A stretch of DNA of 64,000 nt from Bremia lactucae (GCF_004359215.1 NC_090622.1:1159715-1223714), one strand, 5' to 3'. Shown: positions 9,904-19,488, counted from the stretch's first letter. Numbers and translations are program-made. The notes: a model not told the origin generated them from the sequence alone.

Positions 9904-10388
9904 CGTAATGGGGCACACATCGGTTGGAGAACCGTTGTTGCGGTACATTTACTTTATGGACAAAATACCCTTTTATCTAATTTTAAAATAGTTAGTTACT
10001 TAAATCCCATTTATTATAGGTAATAAATGTGGTCGCCGCCAGATATGAATTTGGCGACCAAAATCTATTTTAATTAGCTAGGGTAAGGTTTTTAGATTTA
10101 AATAATTGAATAAAGTTCAGTTTCCCTTTTGATCTTAAAGCGTTAAGTGCCTTCTTAAGGCTTACGCATTGATATGTGAGAGATAGAAGCCTTTCTGAGG
10201 TATATCCTCTTGGGCACTAGTTGCCACTTTGTTCTACGAACCCCTGAATCCCTTGAACAAGGATTCCTTAAGCTTTGATAGCTTGTACGACTCCCTGAGT
10301 TGTTAAGCCCATAAGTTCAATAGAAATATGTGACTCTCTGAGTCTGAAAGTCTTCCTCTGACTTTAGGAGCGAGGTAGCTCCGCTACA
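9904..10388 (+). repeat. 3' LTR of element A1 (family A)
   Basis: Direct copy of 3193-3679 with substitutions and small indels. The first dinucleotide has changed from TG to CG. It ends GCTACA and is followed by the target duplication GCTTT at 10389-10393. Confidence 0.92.
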
Positions 10389-10689
10389 GCTTTATTCCAA
10401 AATGGTATAAAATTAGGTAATGGTGGGAGGGATCGGGGAGAAACCATTACAAATTTTAAAATTCAAGAGTACTTTGCACAGTGCTACCATGGCGGAGATC
10501 ATGTTGCATTTTGCGAGCTACTTTACGAGCATTTCGGTGCTCAGGTTTGTAATATCAAGCAAAGAAGAAGAAACGCCAATACCTGGAGCTTTTCTGCCTT
10601 TGAAAATACGACCATTTCCTTTTTTCATGCATCTCCTCATCCTGCTCCTCAGCATGCTGTACATATGCCAAAATGTCATCATCAGCTAA

Positions 10690-11115
10690 ATTAGTATGAG
10701 CTGCCTCATCCTCTACAACGAGATTCGGAATTTTTCAACCGACAAGGGATTGCGCTGTGGGAGCTGATAAATAACAGCTTGAAGTTCTAGCCAATAGCTT
10801 GCTTATCCAGATCTCCCATAGCTGTATGTGGCACTTCCTGCTGTCTTCCCGGGTTGAACAGACCAGACCAGTATGGTGGAAGGAGTTTGGCATCGGTTTA
10901 ACTTGTGATATCGTCCCAGGCTGCCATTGACCAACGCATTTCTGTAAGCTGGTCCACCTTGTACATCTCAATTTTCTCACGCTCGTCACGGCTTAGGGCT
11001 TTCTGAAGGTTATGGCGGCAATAATGGCGCTAGAATGGTGAGATGATGCTGGCATCCATTGGCTGAATGTTGTATTTTGCATTGGGCGGAAAGGAGGAGA
11101 ACATTGACGTGATTA
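10690..11115 (-). pseudogene. Pogo/Tigger-like DDE transposase fragment
   Basis: On the minus strand, just after SSFPPNAKYN, the frame reads IQPMDASIISPF, a stop, then RHYCRHNLQKAL and later MRWSMAAWDDI. This matches the LPPN-x-QP-L/M-D-x-I and YR-x-L region near the C-terminus of DDE_1 transposases of the Tc1-mariner/pogo group. One internal stop and frameshifts further on show it is dead. The catalytic DDE part is not seen in the window. I found no terminal inverted repeats. Confidence 0.65.
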
Positions 11116-11546
11116 GGTTAGAAGTCCTTCCAATGGCATTTTATAAGGAGGAGAAGGATCATGCACTTCTGTTTATGGAAGACAACGGGTGATAAATCGA
11201 ATTTGCATGACTAACAAGCCTTCATGTCAGTTTCTAGCTACAGCAAACATTCCTGGAAAAATACACCGGTCACCCAAGCCCTTTTTTGTCCTAATAGTAG
11301 TATCCCAGTTAAGCCAAGTATTTTTTTCGAAAACACGCGCTTTTTCGCATGCTAATGAAAACGGACGGTTGCTATCCGCATTTCCTGTTGAGGCGAGAGT
11401 AAAGCGGGTCTAAAGACATTACATATACTATGGGGATTTTTTTAAATTTATAACACGAGAACATCTATCAAACGTTGGTTAGAACACTTCGCCCGAGAAG
11501 TACTGGACGTAATTATGGACCAAATACCGAAAAGGGCAACGGTCGC

Positions 11547-11963
11547 TGAAACGGGATGTATCGTTGCATGAAATTGCCACTTAAAGGTTGTAATAAATAT
11601 ATTCTAAAAGTTAGATAATGTTTGGAGAATATTACTTTCTACATAGTAATACTCGAAAAGCTTATCTATTGGTAGATATAGGTTATAATATATCTACTTG
11701 CTCCGTGGTCTAGTCAGCACTGGACGAGCGCAAAAGACATATACGACTTTATTACGTGTTTTGTATTATTATTTAATTGAGTTAGTACTAAATCGATGAA
11801 CTTTTAATTATATTACATACAGTTTACTTTAACCCTGTTTAAAGAAAGTGTTTTCAAGAGAGTCTTCCTCTGCACATACTAGTAACGTGAGGCAACGCTC
11901 GCACTGAAACAGTGCGAAGTGGACTTGTACTGAAGCAGTAGTAGTCGGCAGTGCCCCGTTACA
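11547..11963 (+). repeat. LTR of family B
   Basis: It starts TGAAACGGGATG and ends CCCCGTTACA. It is followed by the primer site core TGGTAGCACT at 11966. The 3' end carries the two adjacent hairpins with an ACTGAA-CAGT core typical of this LTR family. Confidence 0.85.
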
Positions 11964-12013
11964 CCTGGTAGCACTTTGTAGTCCGACCAAGGACCACGGT
12001 TCTATCATCCAAC

Positions 12014-12243
12014 ATGGACATATTAGATGATAATGGAAATACGCATCACGCTTCGCGTGATAGCTGCTCCTTTCTAAGTGACATAGAAAGGAGTGCGGTC
12101 GAACTCATTCGTTCGACCGTATGGAATGATACCATCTCGTTTTGACTCTTGGGAACCGATTGATACCCTACGTATTGACGTGCCCGGCTCGTTTGCTGCC
12201 TATGAAACGGAGCACCAGCTGAGGCCTCTCCGTAAGTCTTAAA
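12014..12243 (+). pseudogene. Gag N-terminus fused to chromodomain end at the B/C junction
   Basis: ATG 12014 opens a 43-codon gag start (MDILDDNGNTHH, then DIERSAVEL) nearly identical to family B gag at 52611 and 45782-46027. The frame hits TGA at 12143, just past the junction. After the junction another frame encodes the chromodomain tail DSWEPIDTLRIDVPGS, matching 49695-49745 of element C2. Confidence 0.75.
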
Positions 12244-12480
12244 TGGACTAGTAGAATTAGCGTTGTGAAAAGAAACAAAGCGTACAGTACCGCCCATGAT
12301 GTATTTCATACGCAAGTGGGCAAAATTAATTCGCTGCGACCGCTAGTTCATCGCATCGGAATGCGGATAAATGCGCCGCGTGAATTCCGCCTCGTATTGG
12401 TTGAGCGTTTTATTTGAGCGCAACACGACCGGGATCGGGAAAATACGCCCAAACAATTTTCCCTGAGCCTTTTATGATTT
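12200..12480 (-). pseudogene. C-terminal part of the family C antisense ORF, broken by a stop
   Basis: Minus-strand frames encode GRIFPIPVVLRSNKT, then RSQRINFAHLRMK and MGGTVRFVSFHNA, which align with the antisense frame of element C2 at 49665-50008 and, more distantly, with the NET and FAKLK blocks of aORF-A. A stop lies between the NKT and RSQR pieces. Confidence 0.55.
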
Positions 12481-12555
12481 AAAGACGCCATAATATCGAT
12501 GAGCGTCTAGAATTGCGCGCTCTAGGAGCGACGCTTTTGCCCCGTGTAAATGAGA

Positions 12556-13164
12556 TCATTTAGATGGAGGAAGCATAAGTGATATGCCACCCGTCACATA
12601 GCCACGTTCAAAACGACAGGCTTTTGACAACGACTGAGCACGTTCACGTGTCGTCTGCGAAGCTTTAGGATCAGATTTCTCTATGTCGGAACCATTATGG
12701 ATAATGGTCTGATCATAAGGCCTTGTGGTTTGACCCAGCGAAGAAGCGGCTGCGCCTTTATGGGTAGCGCTCTCATTAACCGTCGTTGCGCTAATCAGCG
12801 CAGACGACGAGACAGCATTCGTGAATGTTGCTGTCTTCATGTTGTGAATCATAATAAAAGTTTGGATGGGCAATAATGCGCCATCATCCTTCCTCATGAG
12901 CTCGCTAACCGCATCAATTCTATGAGGCGACGGCAACGGTGTCGACTCATTGTAGTCGTCGACAATAAGCGACAGATCAACATCGTCACTGTTAAAGTAA
13001 GATGAATCCTGAATCGCTATTAACGCGACAGCATCAGTAGCTGTCGGCGTTTCGACTAATGCATTAGACGCTACCGGCGTGCTAACACGGTGCGTGCGCT
13101 TAGTCTGATGTTGAGTGGGCGTCTTCGCAGACGACCCACCAACGCGACACCTTTTCGGTGACAT
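12556..13164 (-). CDS. Antisense ORF of family C (aORF-C), N-terminal 202 aa
   Basis: This Ser/Thr-rich, charged frame starts at ATG 13164 (MSPKRCRVGGSSAKTPTQ). The corresponding frame in element C2 starts at 50678 with MPPKMGNVGESSAKTSTQ, so the start and the following residues are conserved. Further shared blocks are NALVxTPTA, DDYNESTPLPSPH, LMRKDDGA, HKGAAASSLG, QTIIHN and TRERAQ. It lies opposite to the direction of the element. In this copy pol has been deleted but the antisense frame is intact. No known domain is recognised and expression is unproven. Confidence 0.55.
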   Translation of the reverse strand: MSPKRCRVGGSSAKTPTQHQTKRTHRVSTPVASNALVETPTATDAVALIAIQDSSYFNSDDVDLSLIVDDYNESTPLPSPHRIDAVSELMRKDDGALLPIQTFIMIHNMKTATFTNAVSSSALISATTVNESATHKGAAASSLGQTTRPYDQTIIHNGSDIEKSDPKASQTTRERAQSLSKACRFERGYVTGGISLMLPPSK

Positions 13165-13296
13165 CTTTGGCGCCGTGTATGTGAACACATGTCGCTAGGG
13201 TGATTGAGTGAACTTGCGGCGCGTTAAGCAGCTCGGAGTTCCCTCTTCCTCTTTGACGATTTTTAAAATGTGAATTCGTTCTTAAAGAAGGGATGG

Positions 13297-13839
13297 TGTG
13301 ACGGGCTAAAATTGCTCTAATGTTTCAAAATTCCCCGTTACGTACACTTGGTGTACTTAAAAGAATGGTCAATTTCTTAAATAAAAAAAGTAATTAGACC
13401 CACCACTCGGGTGTGTTTCACATTCGTGACCAACCCTTGTGTATACGATGCACATAGGTGCATTCACATTAGGAGGGATGACGGCTAGCGTCTTCCGTTA
13501 CGCAAGGTAATCAGAATGATACGCTCGCAATATGTAATATTGTTATCTTATCCACAGAGATGACATTTTTGATTGGTTAAAATATGTACTTATATTTTAT
13601 TCGACTAAATATAAATCAGTCTGAAAACTACTTCCTACTTAGTAAGTGCGCACGAGGAGCCGGATTTTCGCTCCCGTGATGACACCATACTAGAGTACTT
13701 AGTGCGTCGGGTGAGGTCGCTAAGGCGCCCACCAGAACTACCTCACTGCACGCAAGAGAAGACGGTCGAACCGCTTCCTCGCTGTGCTAGTTTGTGCGTC
13801 TAAGTAGAGCGTGGCCGCATTAAGATGTGCCCGCCTACA
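13297..13839 (+). repeat. LTR of family C, 543 bp
   Basis: It starts TGTGACGGGC, just after a purine run AAGAAGGGATGG, and ends CCGCCTACA. The other copies are at 50806-51329 and 59739-60270. Shared landmarks are the CTTGTGTAT...GATGCACA stretch, ATAAATCAGTCTGAAAAC and the AGTAGAGCGTGGCCGCATTA stretch. Confidence 0.85.
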
Positions 13840-13854
13840 ACAATCGTGTATAGT

Positions 13855-14289
13855 AACGATTAGCGGGGTTGGTTTAAACTTAGATCAACCGATCAATAGA
13901 GCTAAATGTGTTATTGCATCAGTAATATCAATTTTGGTATTATTGGAATCATTGGAGTTAAAATTGATCAAGATTTTAATTTTGTACTTTTTTGTTTATC
14001 TCCTCTTATAGGAAATACTTATTGTAATTCCTCTTATATGAAAATAGTACTTATGTAACGGAACACCTTATTACACTCATCGTGTATTGTAAAGATTTGC
14101 GGAGTTGATTTAAACTTAAATCAACCAATCAATCGACTAATGTCTTATTGCGTCATTATTAAAGATTTAATAAAATTGGGACTATTAAGTCCAAGTTTAT
14201 AAAGATAAAAAAAAAAATTTGTACTTCTTTATTCATTTCCTCTCCTATGAAATAATATCATTTTTCTCTTATAAGAAATAATTTTTATG
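13855..14289 (-). repeat. Two tandem LTR fragments of family D
   Basis: Two similar segments (about 13855-14085 and 14086-14289) each begin with a GTTGATTTAAAC-type palindrome and continue through ATTGCATCA, an ATTTGGTATTATTGGAA-type stretch and TTTATTTCCTCTTAT-type sequence. The first ends at TATGTAACGGAACACC. They match 29120-29311, the outer part of the D1 LTR. No internal element sequence accompanies them. Confidence 0.6.
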
Positions 14290-14655
14290 TTAAGGCAAGC
14301 GAAAGAAAACTGTTGTAATGCATGCATAGAATCGCAGCGTACAAAGCCATTCATGAGCTACTTCTTGACATGCTGCGATCCCAATGCGATAAGTTGAAAC
14401 ACTAGATGCAATTCCCCATTCTATCCTTGATTCTGAAGACGGTTTATCACAAAAGGATGCGTTCGGTGCATGGCGCATCTCAAGATGCACAAGTCGCATG
14501 TTTTTGAAAGGGTCTCGAAAGAGCGATGTCACACTTTATATAATTGAATTCAGTTTAATCTGGTCGAACATGCATAAACGATACGACCCCTCATAATTAG
14601 CAGGTTTTCCAATGCGCTCCAAGACTTTTGGCTGCTAAAAGCTCCTCTCTCAACA

Positions 14656-14672
14656 CCTCATTTCGTTTCTCG
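14656..14672 (+). promoter_or_regulatory. Candidate initiator/FPR promoter of the second effector
   Basis: CCTCATTTCGTTTCTCG, 18-34 bp upstream of the ATG, combines a TCATTTC initiator-like core with pyrimidine-rich flanks as described for oomycete core promoters. A pyrimidine-rich leader continues to the start codon. Confidence 0.45.
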
Positions 14673-14689
14673 TTTCTCCGTCTCACCCC

Positions 14690-15241
14690 ATGCGCGTGCA
14701 CGTAGTTCTTTTGTACTTGACTCTCTACGGGGTCATTACCACCCTCGCGCTTCATGCAAGTGACGAACTATCCCCGAACTCGCTTTCCAACCGCTTCCTT
14801 CGCGTTGACTCGACCGTCCACGAAATTGCCTCGTTCAAAGGCCCAAGCGACAGAAGCACCGAAGCGAGGTCTACGACGCCATTCCGCACGTTCTATCAGA
14901 ACACGCTGTATGGCTTTGCGAAATCGCTTCACCTGAAGCCCAAATGGACACTCTCTCTCTCGTATCTATTACGTGAACACGACGAGACGAATATGGTGCG
15001 AAGATTTACCGAGTATTTAACCCATCACCACCAATTCAGTTTTAAAGTCAAGGAAAAACTTATAAAGAAACTCGTAAACAAACTACGACATCACCACGAA
15101 TTGACTAATTTAAAAGCAATCCTCCTAAAACTTCAAGACGAACCCAAATCAAGTGCAGCTGCCGCCTTACTATTACAAAGAATTCATCATATCGAAAATG
15201 GCCTCTTTCGCAAATTTTGGCACGTCATGAAAGAAATATAG
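14690..15241 (+). CDS. Secreted RXLR-type effector candidate, 183 aa
   Basis: The protein has a signal peptide over about residues 1-21 and an RFLR motif at residues 35-38, the position expected for the RXLR motif of oomycete effectors. A canonical EER is absent; RSTEARS follows about 20 residues later. The C-terminal domain is helical and rich in His and Lys (HHHQFSF, NKLRHHHEL). It is a paralogue of the protein at 2101-2664, sharing MRVH, FYQNTLY, LKAIL and an LLLxRI/M-x-H/K block. It ends only 150 bp before the PX-RCC1-TBC gene. Its in-planta target is unknown. An intact frame, signal peptide and nearby initiator suggest a live gene. Confidence 0.88.
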   Translation: MRVHVVLLYLTLYGVITTLALHASDELSPNSLSNRFLRVDSTVHEIASFKGPSDRSTEARSTTPFRTFYQNTLYGFAKSLHLKPKWTLSLSYLLREHDETNMVRRFTEYLTHHHQFSFKVKEKLIKKLVNKLRHHHELTNLKAILLKLQDEPKSSAAAALLLQRIHHIENGLFRKFWHVMKEI

Positions 15242-15391
15242 TGTTTTTTTTGTATTTTTGAGTTTTTCGTTTCAACCAATCACAAGCTCTTTCTGAATTC
15301 CATTTGCTCTCGAGCGACGATTGGCTGTCCCTTTTCCTTTGAAACGGCACTTGATTCGATAAAATTCAACACCGACACCTTTCACAAGATC

Positions 15392-18300
15392 ATGGGCGGC
15401 TTGGGCTTTAAGCAGCTCACACATGTCGAAATGCGGGGCTATTACCACGCCCAGCACGTCCCGGACGGCAAGCCTTTTCTCGCCTACGTCTTGCAAGTCC
15501 ATACGCTTACCTCACCATTCCTCATCTACCGTCGATACTCGCAAATTGCGTCACTTAGTGCCAAACTCCACTTCCAATCGTCCGTGGGATTACCACCCAA
15601 GTACGCGCTTCAAGTGTTTCCATTAACTCAAGCGCAATTGCAGCAACGATATGACGGTCTTGCCCGATTCATGCAGGAACTTGTTACGTATCTCACTCAG
15701 CAATACACTGATGGAAAACACCACGACACGCGCTCGAGTGCGGGACACGACATGCAAATGTTCACGGATTTTGTCTTGCATCATGAGAATCGACCCCCAC
15801 GACCTGTCAATAACAATGCATTGCCTACGTGGGCACAACCACCACCGCTTGACACAACGACAACGACGTGGGCCGATAATGAGAGTCTCTCAGAGAGTGA
15901 TGAAGTCCTCGAACAACACATCCATAATAACGACAATAACGACGATGACACGTTTGTATCGACAAGCTTTGAAAACGAAGTCCTTCAAGTGGAAAGGAAC
16001 GTGAGTGCCTTGTGGCATTGTATCCGTGCATACGTGCTTGCAACAACGACGTATTGGGAAGCAACGACGGCGGTCTTGACCGAGTACAAGCGATTTACCG
16101 AGACGTCCTTGTATGCCCATGGAGACCAGAATATTGAGAAAGAAACGATTGATATTGTGGCAACGTGTGATACACTAGCACGTGCGTTGGCATCGTTTGC
16201 ACCAACGCAAGCAAATTCCTGTTTTGAGCAAATACTCCGTCCACTGGAAACCCTCCGTCAAGACGTATTGCCGGACCTTCAAGAGACCTTCTGGACACGT
16301 CGTGACACTCTTACACCAAGTGTTCGTCGAATGCATCACGAGCGTGCAAATATAAACATTCAAGTCCGTCACAAGGTTCACGAAAGTCTTGATGCCTTTG
16401 TGGCATTGCAAACCGCGCACTTTCCAATAGAAAGTCCACACGGTACGGATACCGGTATGCCCGAACCGAGTGTACATCGTACCGGTTCTTTCGAGTCACT
16501 ACCGGTTTCTCTTGTCCATGCCACACATCAAAATCTAGCAGAAACGGTCGAAACCCATGACGTGAAGAATACGTGTAAAGTGTATCTTTGGGGTCGTGTA
16601 CCAAGCCAGGAGACACCATGCTCATTAATTGTACGTCCCCAATCCATAACAATTGAAACGGGACAGCCAATTGTCCAAGTGGCGTGTGGTGGCGAGCATC
16701 TCTTGTACCTCACGTCCACAGGAGATGTCTATAGCTACGGCGAGTCCGACGACACCACACTTAATACGTTCATCCAATCTCCCCCATCGTCTTCATCTCC
16801 ACTTCCACTTCCCACCACCACCTTCTGTACACCGCGTCTGGTTCAAGCATTGGCACTGGAAAAAGCTCTTCATCAAACACGAATCGTCTCAATTGCGTGT
16901 GGCGCCCACCACTCGATTGCCATTACCCATACAGGTCAAGTTTTTACATGGGGACGTGGGGAAGATGGACGTCTTGGTCACGGCGATGTACGAGATCGAA
17001 TCGTTCCTCGTAAAGTCATGACATTACTCAGTGAACGAGTCCTTGAAGCAAGTTGTGGCGGCGCACATACAGCCGTAGTAACAGCCGTCGGCACGGTGTA
17101 TACCTTTGGACGTGGACGTCATGGTCGTTTAGGCCTTGGAGACCTGAAATGGCGGGCAACACCGCACGAAATCCAGACATTTCCAGTTTGTACACGCATT
17201 TGTCGTGTCGTCTGTGGATGGAACTTTACTGCCGCTATTGACGATCAGGGTCGTGTGTTTACATGGGGCAAGACGGGAGAAGGACAGTGTGGGATTGGAT
17301 ACGTGACGGATGATCAAGTGGTGCCACGTGCGCTGGGAGGGCTTGACGATGGCGCGGTGGTGGATGTGGCGTGTGGGTATACACACACGCTTGCGGTGAC
17401 GGTCACGGGGGTCGTGTATTCTTGGGGACTGGGCGAATACGGGCAACTTGGGACGGGAAATGTGTACCAACCCGTGCCATGTCGTGTACCAATGATGTGG
17501 CCGAGGAGTTGTCCTCGGTGGGATCCGGTGTATCGCGTGAATTGTGGGGCCTTTCACTCATTCGCAACGTCGAAAGCGCGGGTGGTGTTTGCGTGGGGAT
17601 TAAATGCCTATGGCGCATGTGGTCTGGGGGATACGTTAAATCGTGACACCCCTGAACGTGTTGATGCCTTTGCACCCGATTGCGATCGTGTCTTGGCGTG
17701 TGGCCACAAGTACACAGTAGCCATTGAGAGACCAAACGTGTTGGCAAGTTTAAACGACACGGCAACAACACCAGAGCCGGTGGTGCAAGAGGATATGCAA
17801 GAGAAAGAAGAAGAATTACGTCGTATCAAGAAATTATGGCGTACGCGTGTTTTACGAGGATGGGAAACGAATCGGGCGACGCCCTTGGCCCATGCATTGT
17901 GGCGGCAAGGCATTCCGCCTTCGATCCGCGCACAAGTGTGGCCCTTGGCCATTGGCAACAAGCTGAAAGTCACGCCCGAGATGTTTCACATTTACCGTCG
18001 ACGGGCGGCTGCGTACAAGCGCACGATTGCTACGCCCTTGGACGGCGGACGCGAACACACGGTGGCGCTCATTGACACGGACTTGCCGCGGACGTTTCCG
18101 ACGTTCAAGCTCTTTGATGCCAGTGGTCCGTATTATGCGTTTTTACAGGAACTCTTAGAAACGTATGCATGGTATCGTCCGGATTTAGGGTACATTCAAG
18201 GCATGTCGTACTTAGCAGCAATGCTTTGTTTGCATATGCCACAGGACCGGTACTTGGCGTTCCAGTGCCTTGCGAACCTTTTAGTGAACGAGCACTTGTT

Positions 18301-18901
18301 TACATTCTACTTGCTGGATGTCGACCTTGCGCGTGTGTATTATACGCTCTTTGATGCGTTCTTGCAGACACGAAATGCGCGCTTGTTGACGCATTTTCGA
18401 GCCATTGGGATCCATTCGTGCTCCATGTACTTGATGAATTGGCTTCAGACGCTTTTTTTACAAGTGCTACCCCTTGAGACCGCAGCAAGAGTGTTTGATA
18501 ATTTCTTACTTGATGGCACGGTGTTTCTATTTCGTACAGCCATGGCAATTCATGAACTCTTGGCACCACAGTTGCTTGAAGCCGACATGGAAGGCGTGCT
18601 TCCGTTGCTGCAACATAATATTATGTTTCACGACACGTGGCATCAGCACGTATCCGAACAAGCACTATTTGCTACAATCGCAACAATTGCTGTTCCAAGC
18701 GAGATCTATGCGGCCCTCGATCGGGTCGTGAATGACGTGTTCTTTTATGAAAAACGCTCCGAGTTGGACAGTGAAGGAAGCGCTCATTTGATGGCACTTG
18801 CGAGCGGGGGACAGAGTGTTGGCATTGGGCGCGTGAAGAACGAACGACGTCGGATGTACGCGATTAGCGACACGCTTAATGGCGTGCTCGGCGGCTTCTG
18901 A
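15392..18901 (+). CDS. PX-RCC1-TBC domain protein, probable Rab GTPase-activating protein, 1169 aa
   Basis: A single uninterrupted frame holds three modules. An N-terminal PX-like domain (about residues 10-135) has the RRYSQ phosphoinositide-binding region. A beta propeller of about seven RCC1-type blades spans residues 395-775, with repeats such as VFTWGRGEDGRLGHGD, VYTFGRGRHGRLGLGD and VYSWGLGEYGQLGTGN. A TBC domain spans about 830-1085, with IRAQVWP, the arginine-finger motif IDTDLPRTFP near 894-903 and the glutamine-finger motif YIQGMSY near 933. TBC domains stimulate GTP hydrolysis by Rab proteins; PX binds membrane phosphoinositides, so a membrane-trafficking role is likely. Both catalytic fingers are present. 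The start is the first ATG of the frame and immediately precedes the PX domain. No intron is needed. Confidence 0.92.
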   Translation: MGGLGFKQLTHVEMRGYYHAQHVPDGKPFLAYVLQVHTLTSPFLIYRRYSQIASLSAKLHFQSSVGLPPKYALQVFPLTQAQLQQRYDGLARFMQELVTYLTQQYTDGKHHDTRSSAGHDMQMFTDFVLHHENRPPRPVNNNALPTWAQPPPLDTTTTTWADNESLSESDEVLEQHIHNNDNNDDDTFVSTSFENEVLQVERNVSALWHCIRAYVLATTTYWEATTAVLTEYKRFTETSLYAHGDQNIEKETIDIVATCDTLARALASFAPTQANSCFEQILRPLETLRQDVLPDLQETFWTRRDTLTPSVRRMHHERANINIQVRHKVHESLDAFVALQTAHFPIESPHGTDTGMPEPSVHRTGSFESLPVSLVHATHQNLAETVETHDVKNTCKVYLWGRVPSQETPCSLIVRPQSITIETGQPIVQVACGGEHLLYLTSTGDVYSYGESDDTTLNTFIQSPPSSSSPLPLPTTTFCTPRLVQALALEKALHQTRIVSIACGAHHSIAITHTGQVFTWGRGEDGRLGHGDVRDRIVPRKVMTLLSERVLEASCGGAHTAVVTAVGTVYTFGRGRHGRLGLGDLKWRATPHEIQTFPVCTRICRVVCGWNFTAAIDDQGRVFTWGKTGEGQCGIGYVTDDQVVPRALGGLDDGAVVDVACGYTHTLAVTVTGVVYSWGLGEYGQLGTGNVYQPVPCRVPMMWPRSCPRWDPVYRVNCGAFHSFATSKARVVFAWGLNAYGACGLGDTLNRDTPERVDAFAPDCDRVLACGHKYTVAIERPNVLASLNDTATTPEPVVQEDMQEKEEELRRIKKLWRTRVLRGWETNRATPLAHALWRQGIPPSIRAQVWPLAIGNKLKVTPEMFHIYRRRAAAYKRTIATPLDGGREHTVALIDTDLPRTFPTFKLFDASGPYYAFLQELLETYAWYRPDLGYIQGMSYLAAMLCLHMPQDRYLAFQCLANLLVNEHLFTFYLLDVDLARVYYTLFDAFLQTRNARLLTHFRAIGIHSCSMYLMNWLQTLFLQVLPLETAARVFDNFLLDGTVFLFRTAMAIHELLAPQLLEADMEGVLPLLQHNIMFHDTWHQHVSEQALFATIATIAVPSEIYAALDRVVNDVFFYEKRSELDSEGSAHLMALASGGQSVGIGRVKNERRRMYAISDTLNGVLGGF

Positions 18902-19488
18902 ACTCGCGTGTTTTTTTTCATGAGGTTACGAGGGTACATGTTTTTTAAATGACTTAATTATTTTAATAACGGTAAAAATGGGTTCAATTGACGAGTAAAT
19001 GCTTTGATGGGTACAATTTTAATTTGTAAGAAAAACCTCAGCGGCAACTCCGACTGTTTATCGAACTTTAGGACACGCGAAAATGATGTGTGTACTGCCG
19101 AAACCTACCGTCTTAAAGTAACCTTCTGAACACATCTCGGCCGCCATGTTCTCATTTTGCGACCGTTTTGTTTAATTTTTAAGCACCGAATCTTAACGCC
19201 CACTTGCCTAAGACAGTACACAACAGGATGTCGTGTTAACGGAACACGACACGTCCTTGCTGTAACGACTCTAACAGACCGAAACCTGTTGCTGTAACCT
19301 CCTTTTATGAAACGGGAATGATCGTCCTCTGCGACAAGTCGGTCAATTCCTCACATACGGGTGATCAGCAGAAATTGCCATCCCAACCCGAAAAACACGG
19401 CAACTTTTGTCAGTATAAATTGCAGATGAGTATTTATTTACAGCTATCTTTAAGAAAAATGGCATCTAAGCTACAACGCAAAGTCTTG
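18902..19488. other. Intergenic between converging genes
   Basis: AT-rich DNA between the stop of the PX-RCC1-TBC gene and the stop of the finger-protein gene, which converge. I see no gene; transcription terminators cannot be defined by eye. Confidence 0.6.

Larger units (their letters stand above)
3193..10388 (+). mobile_element. Element A1: complete but decayed Ty3/gypsy chromovirus
   Basis: Two direct LTRs (3193-3679 and 9904-10388) bound an internal region that contains, in order, a primer-binding site, gag with a zinc-knuckle remnant, retropepsin, reverse transcriptase with YFDD, RNase H, integrase with an HHCC-type finger, a chromodomain, an antisense reading frame and a polypurine tract. 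The 5-bp target duplication GCTTT lies at 3188-3192 and 10389-10393. The protease-RT-RNase H-integrase order and the chromodomain define a Ty3/gypsy chromovirus. The sense frames are interrupted by many stops and frameshifts, and the LTRs differ at some 30-40 positions by eye, so this is an old, inactive copy. Confidence 0.92.
11547..13839 (+). mobile_element. Chimeric, pol-less LTR element: B 5' end joined to C 3' end
   Basis: The left LTR (11547-11963), the primer site and the first 43 gag codons match family B (compare 52116-52740). At about 12139 the sequence switches into the chromodomain coding region of family C (compare 49697 onward) and continues with the C antisense frame and a C LTR (13297-13839). 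All of protease, RT, RNase H and integrase is missing. The flanking pentamers GTCGC and ACAAT differ, so it was not inserted as one unit with a normal target duplication; recombination between two elements is the simplest reading. Confidence 0.75.

Noticed and set aside
10420..10689. Plus-strand 89-codon frame
   Set aside because: It lies in and beside the pogo-type fragment and carries no recognisable motif.
16095..17973. Several 90-140-codon frames on both strands
   Set aside because: They all lie inside the 1169-aa PX-RCC1-TBC frame, which has clear domains; the others have none.
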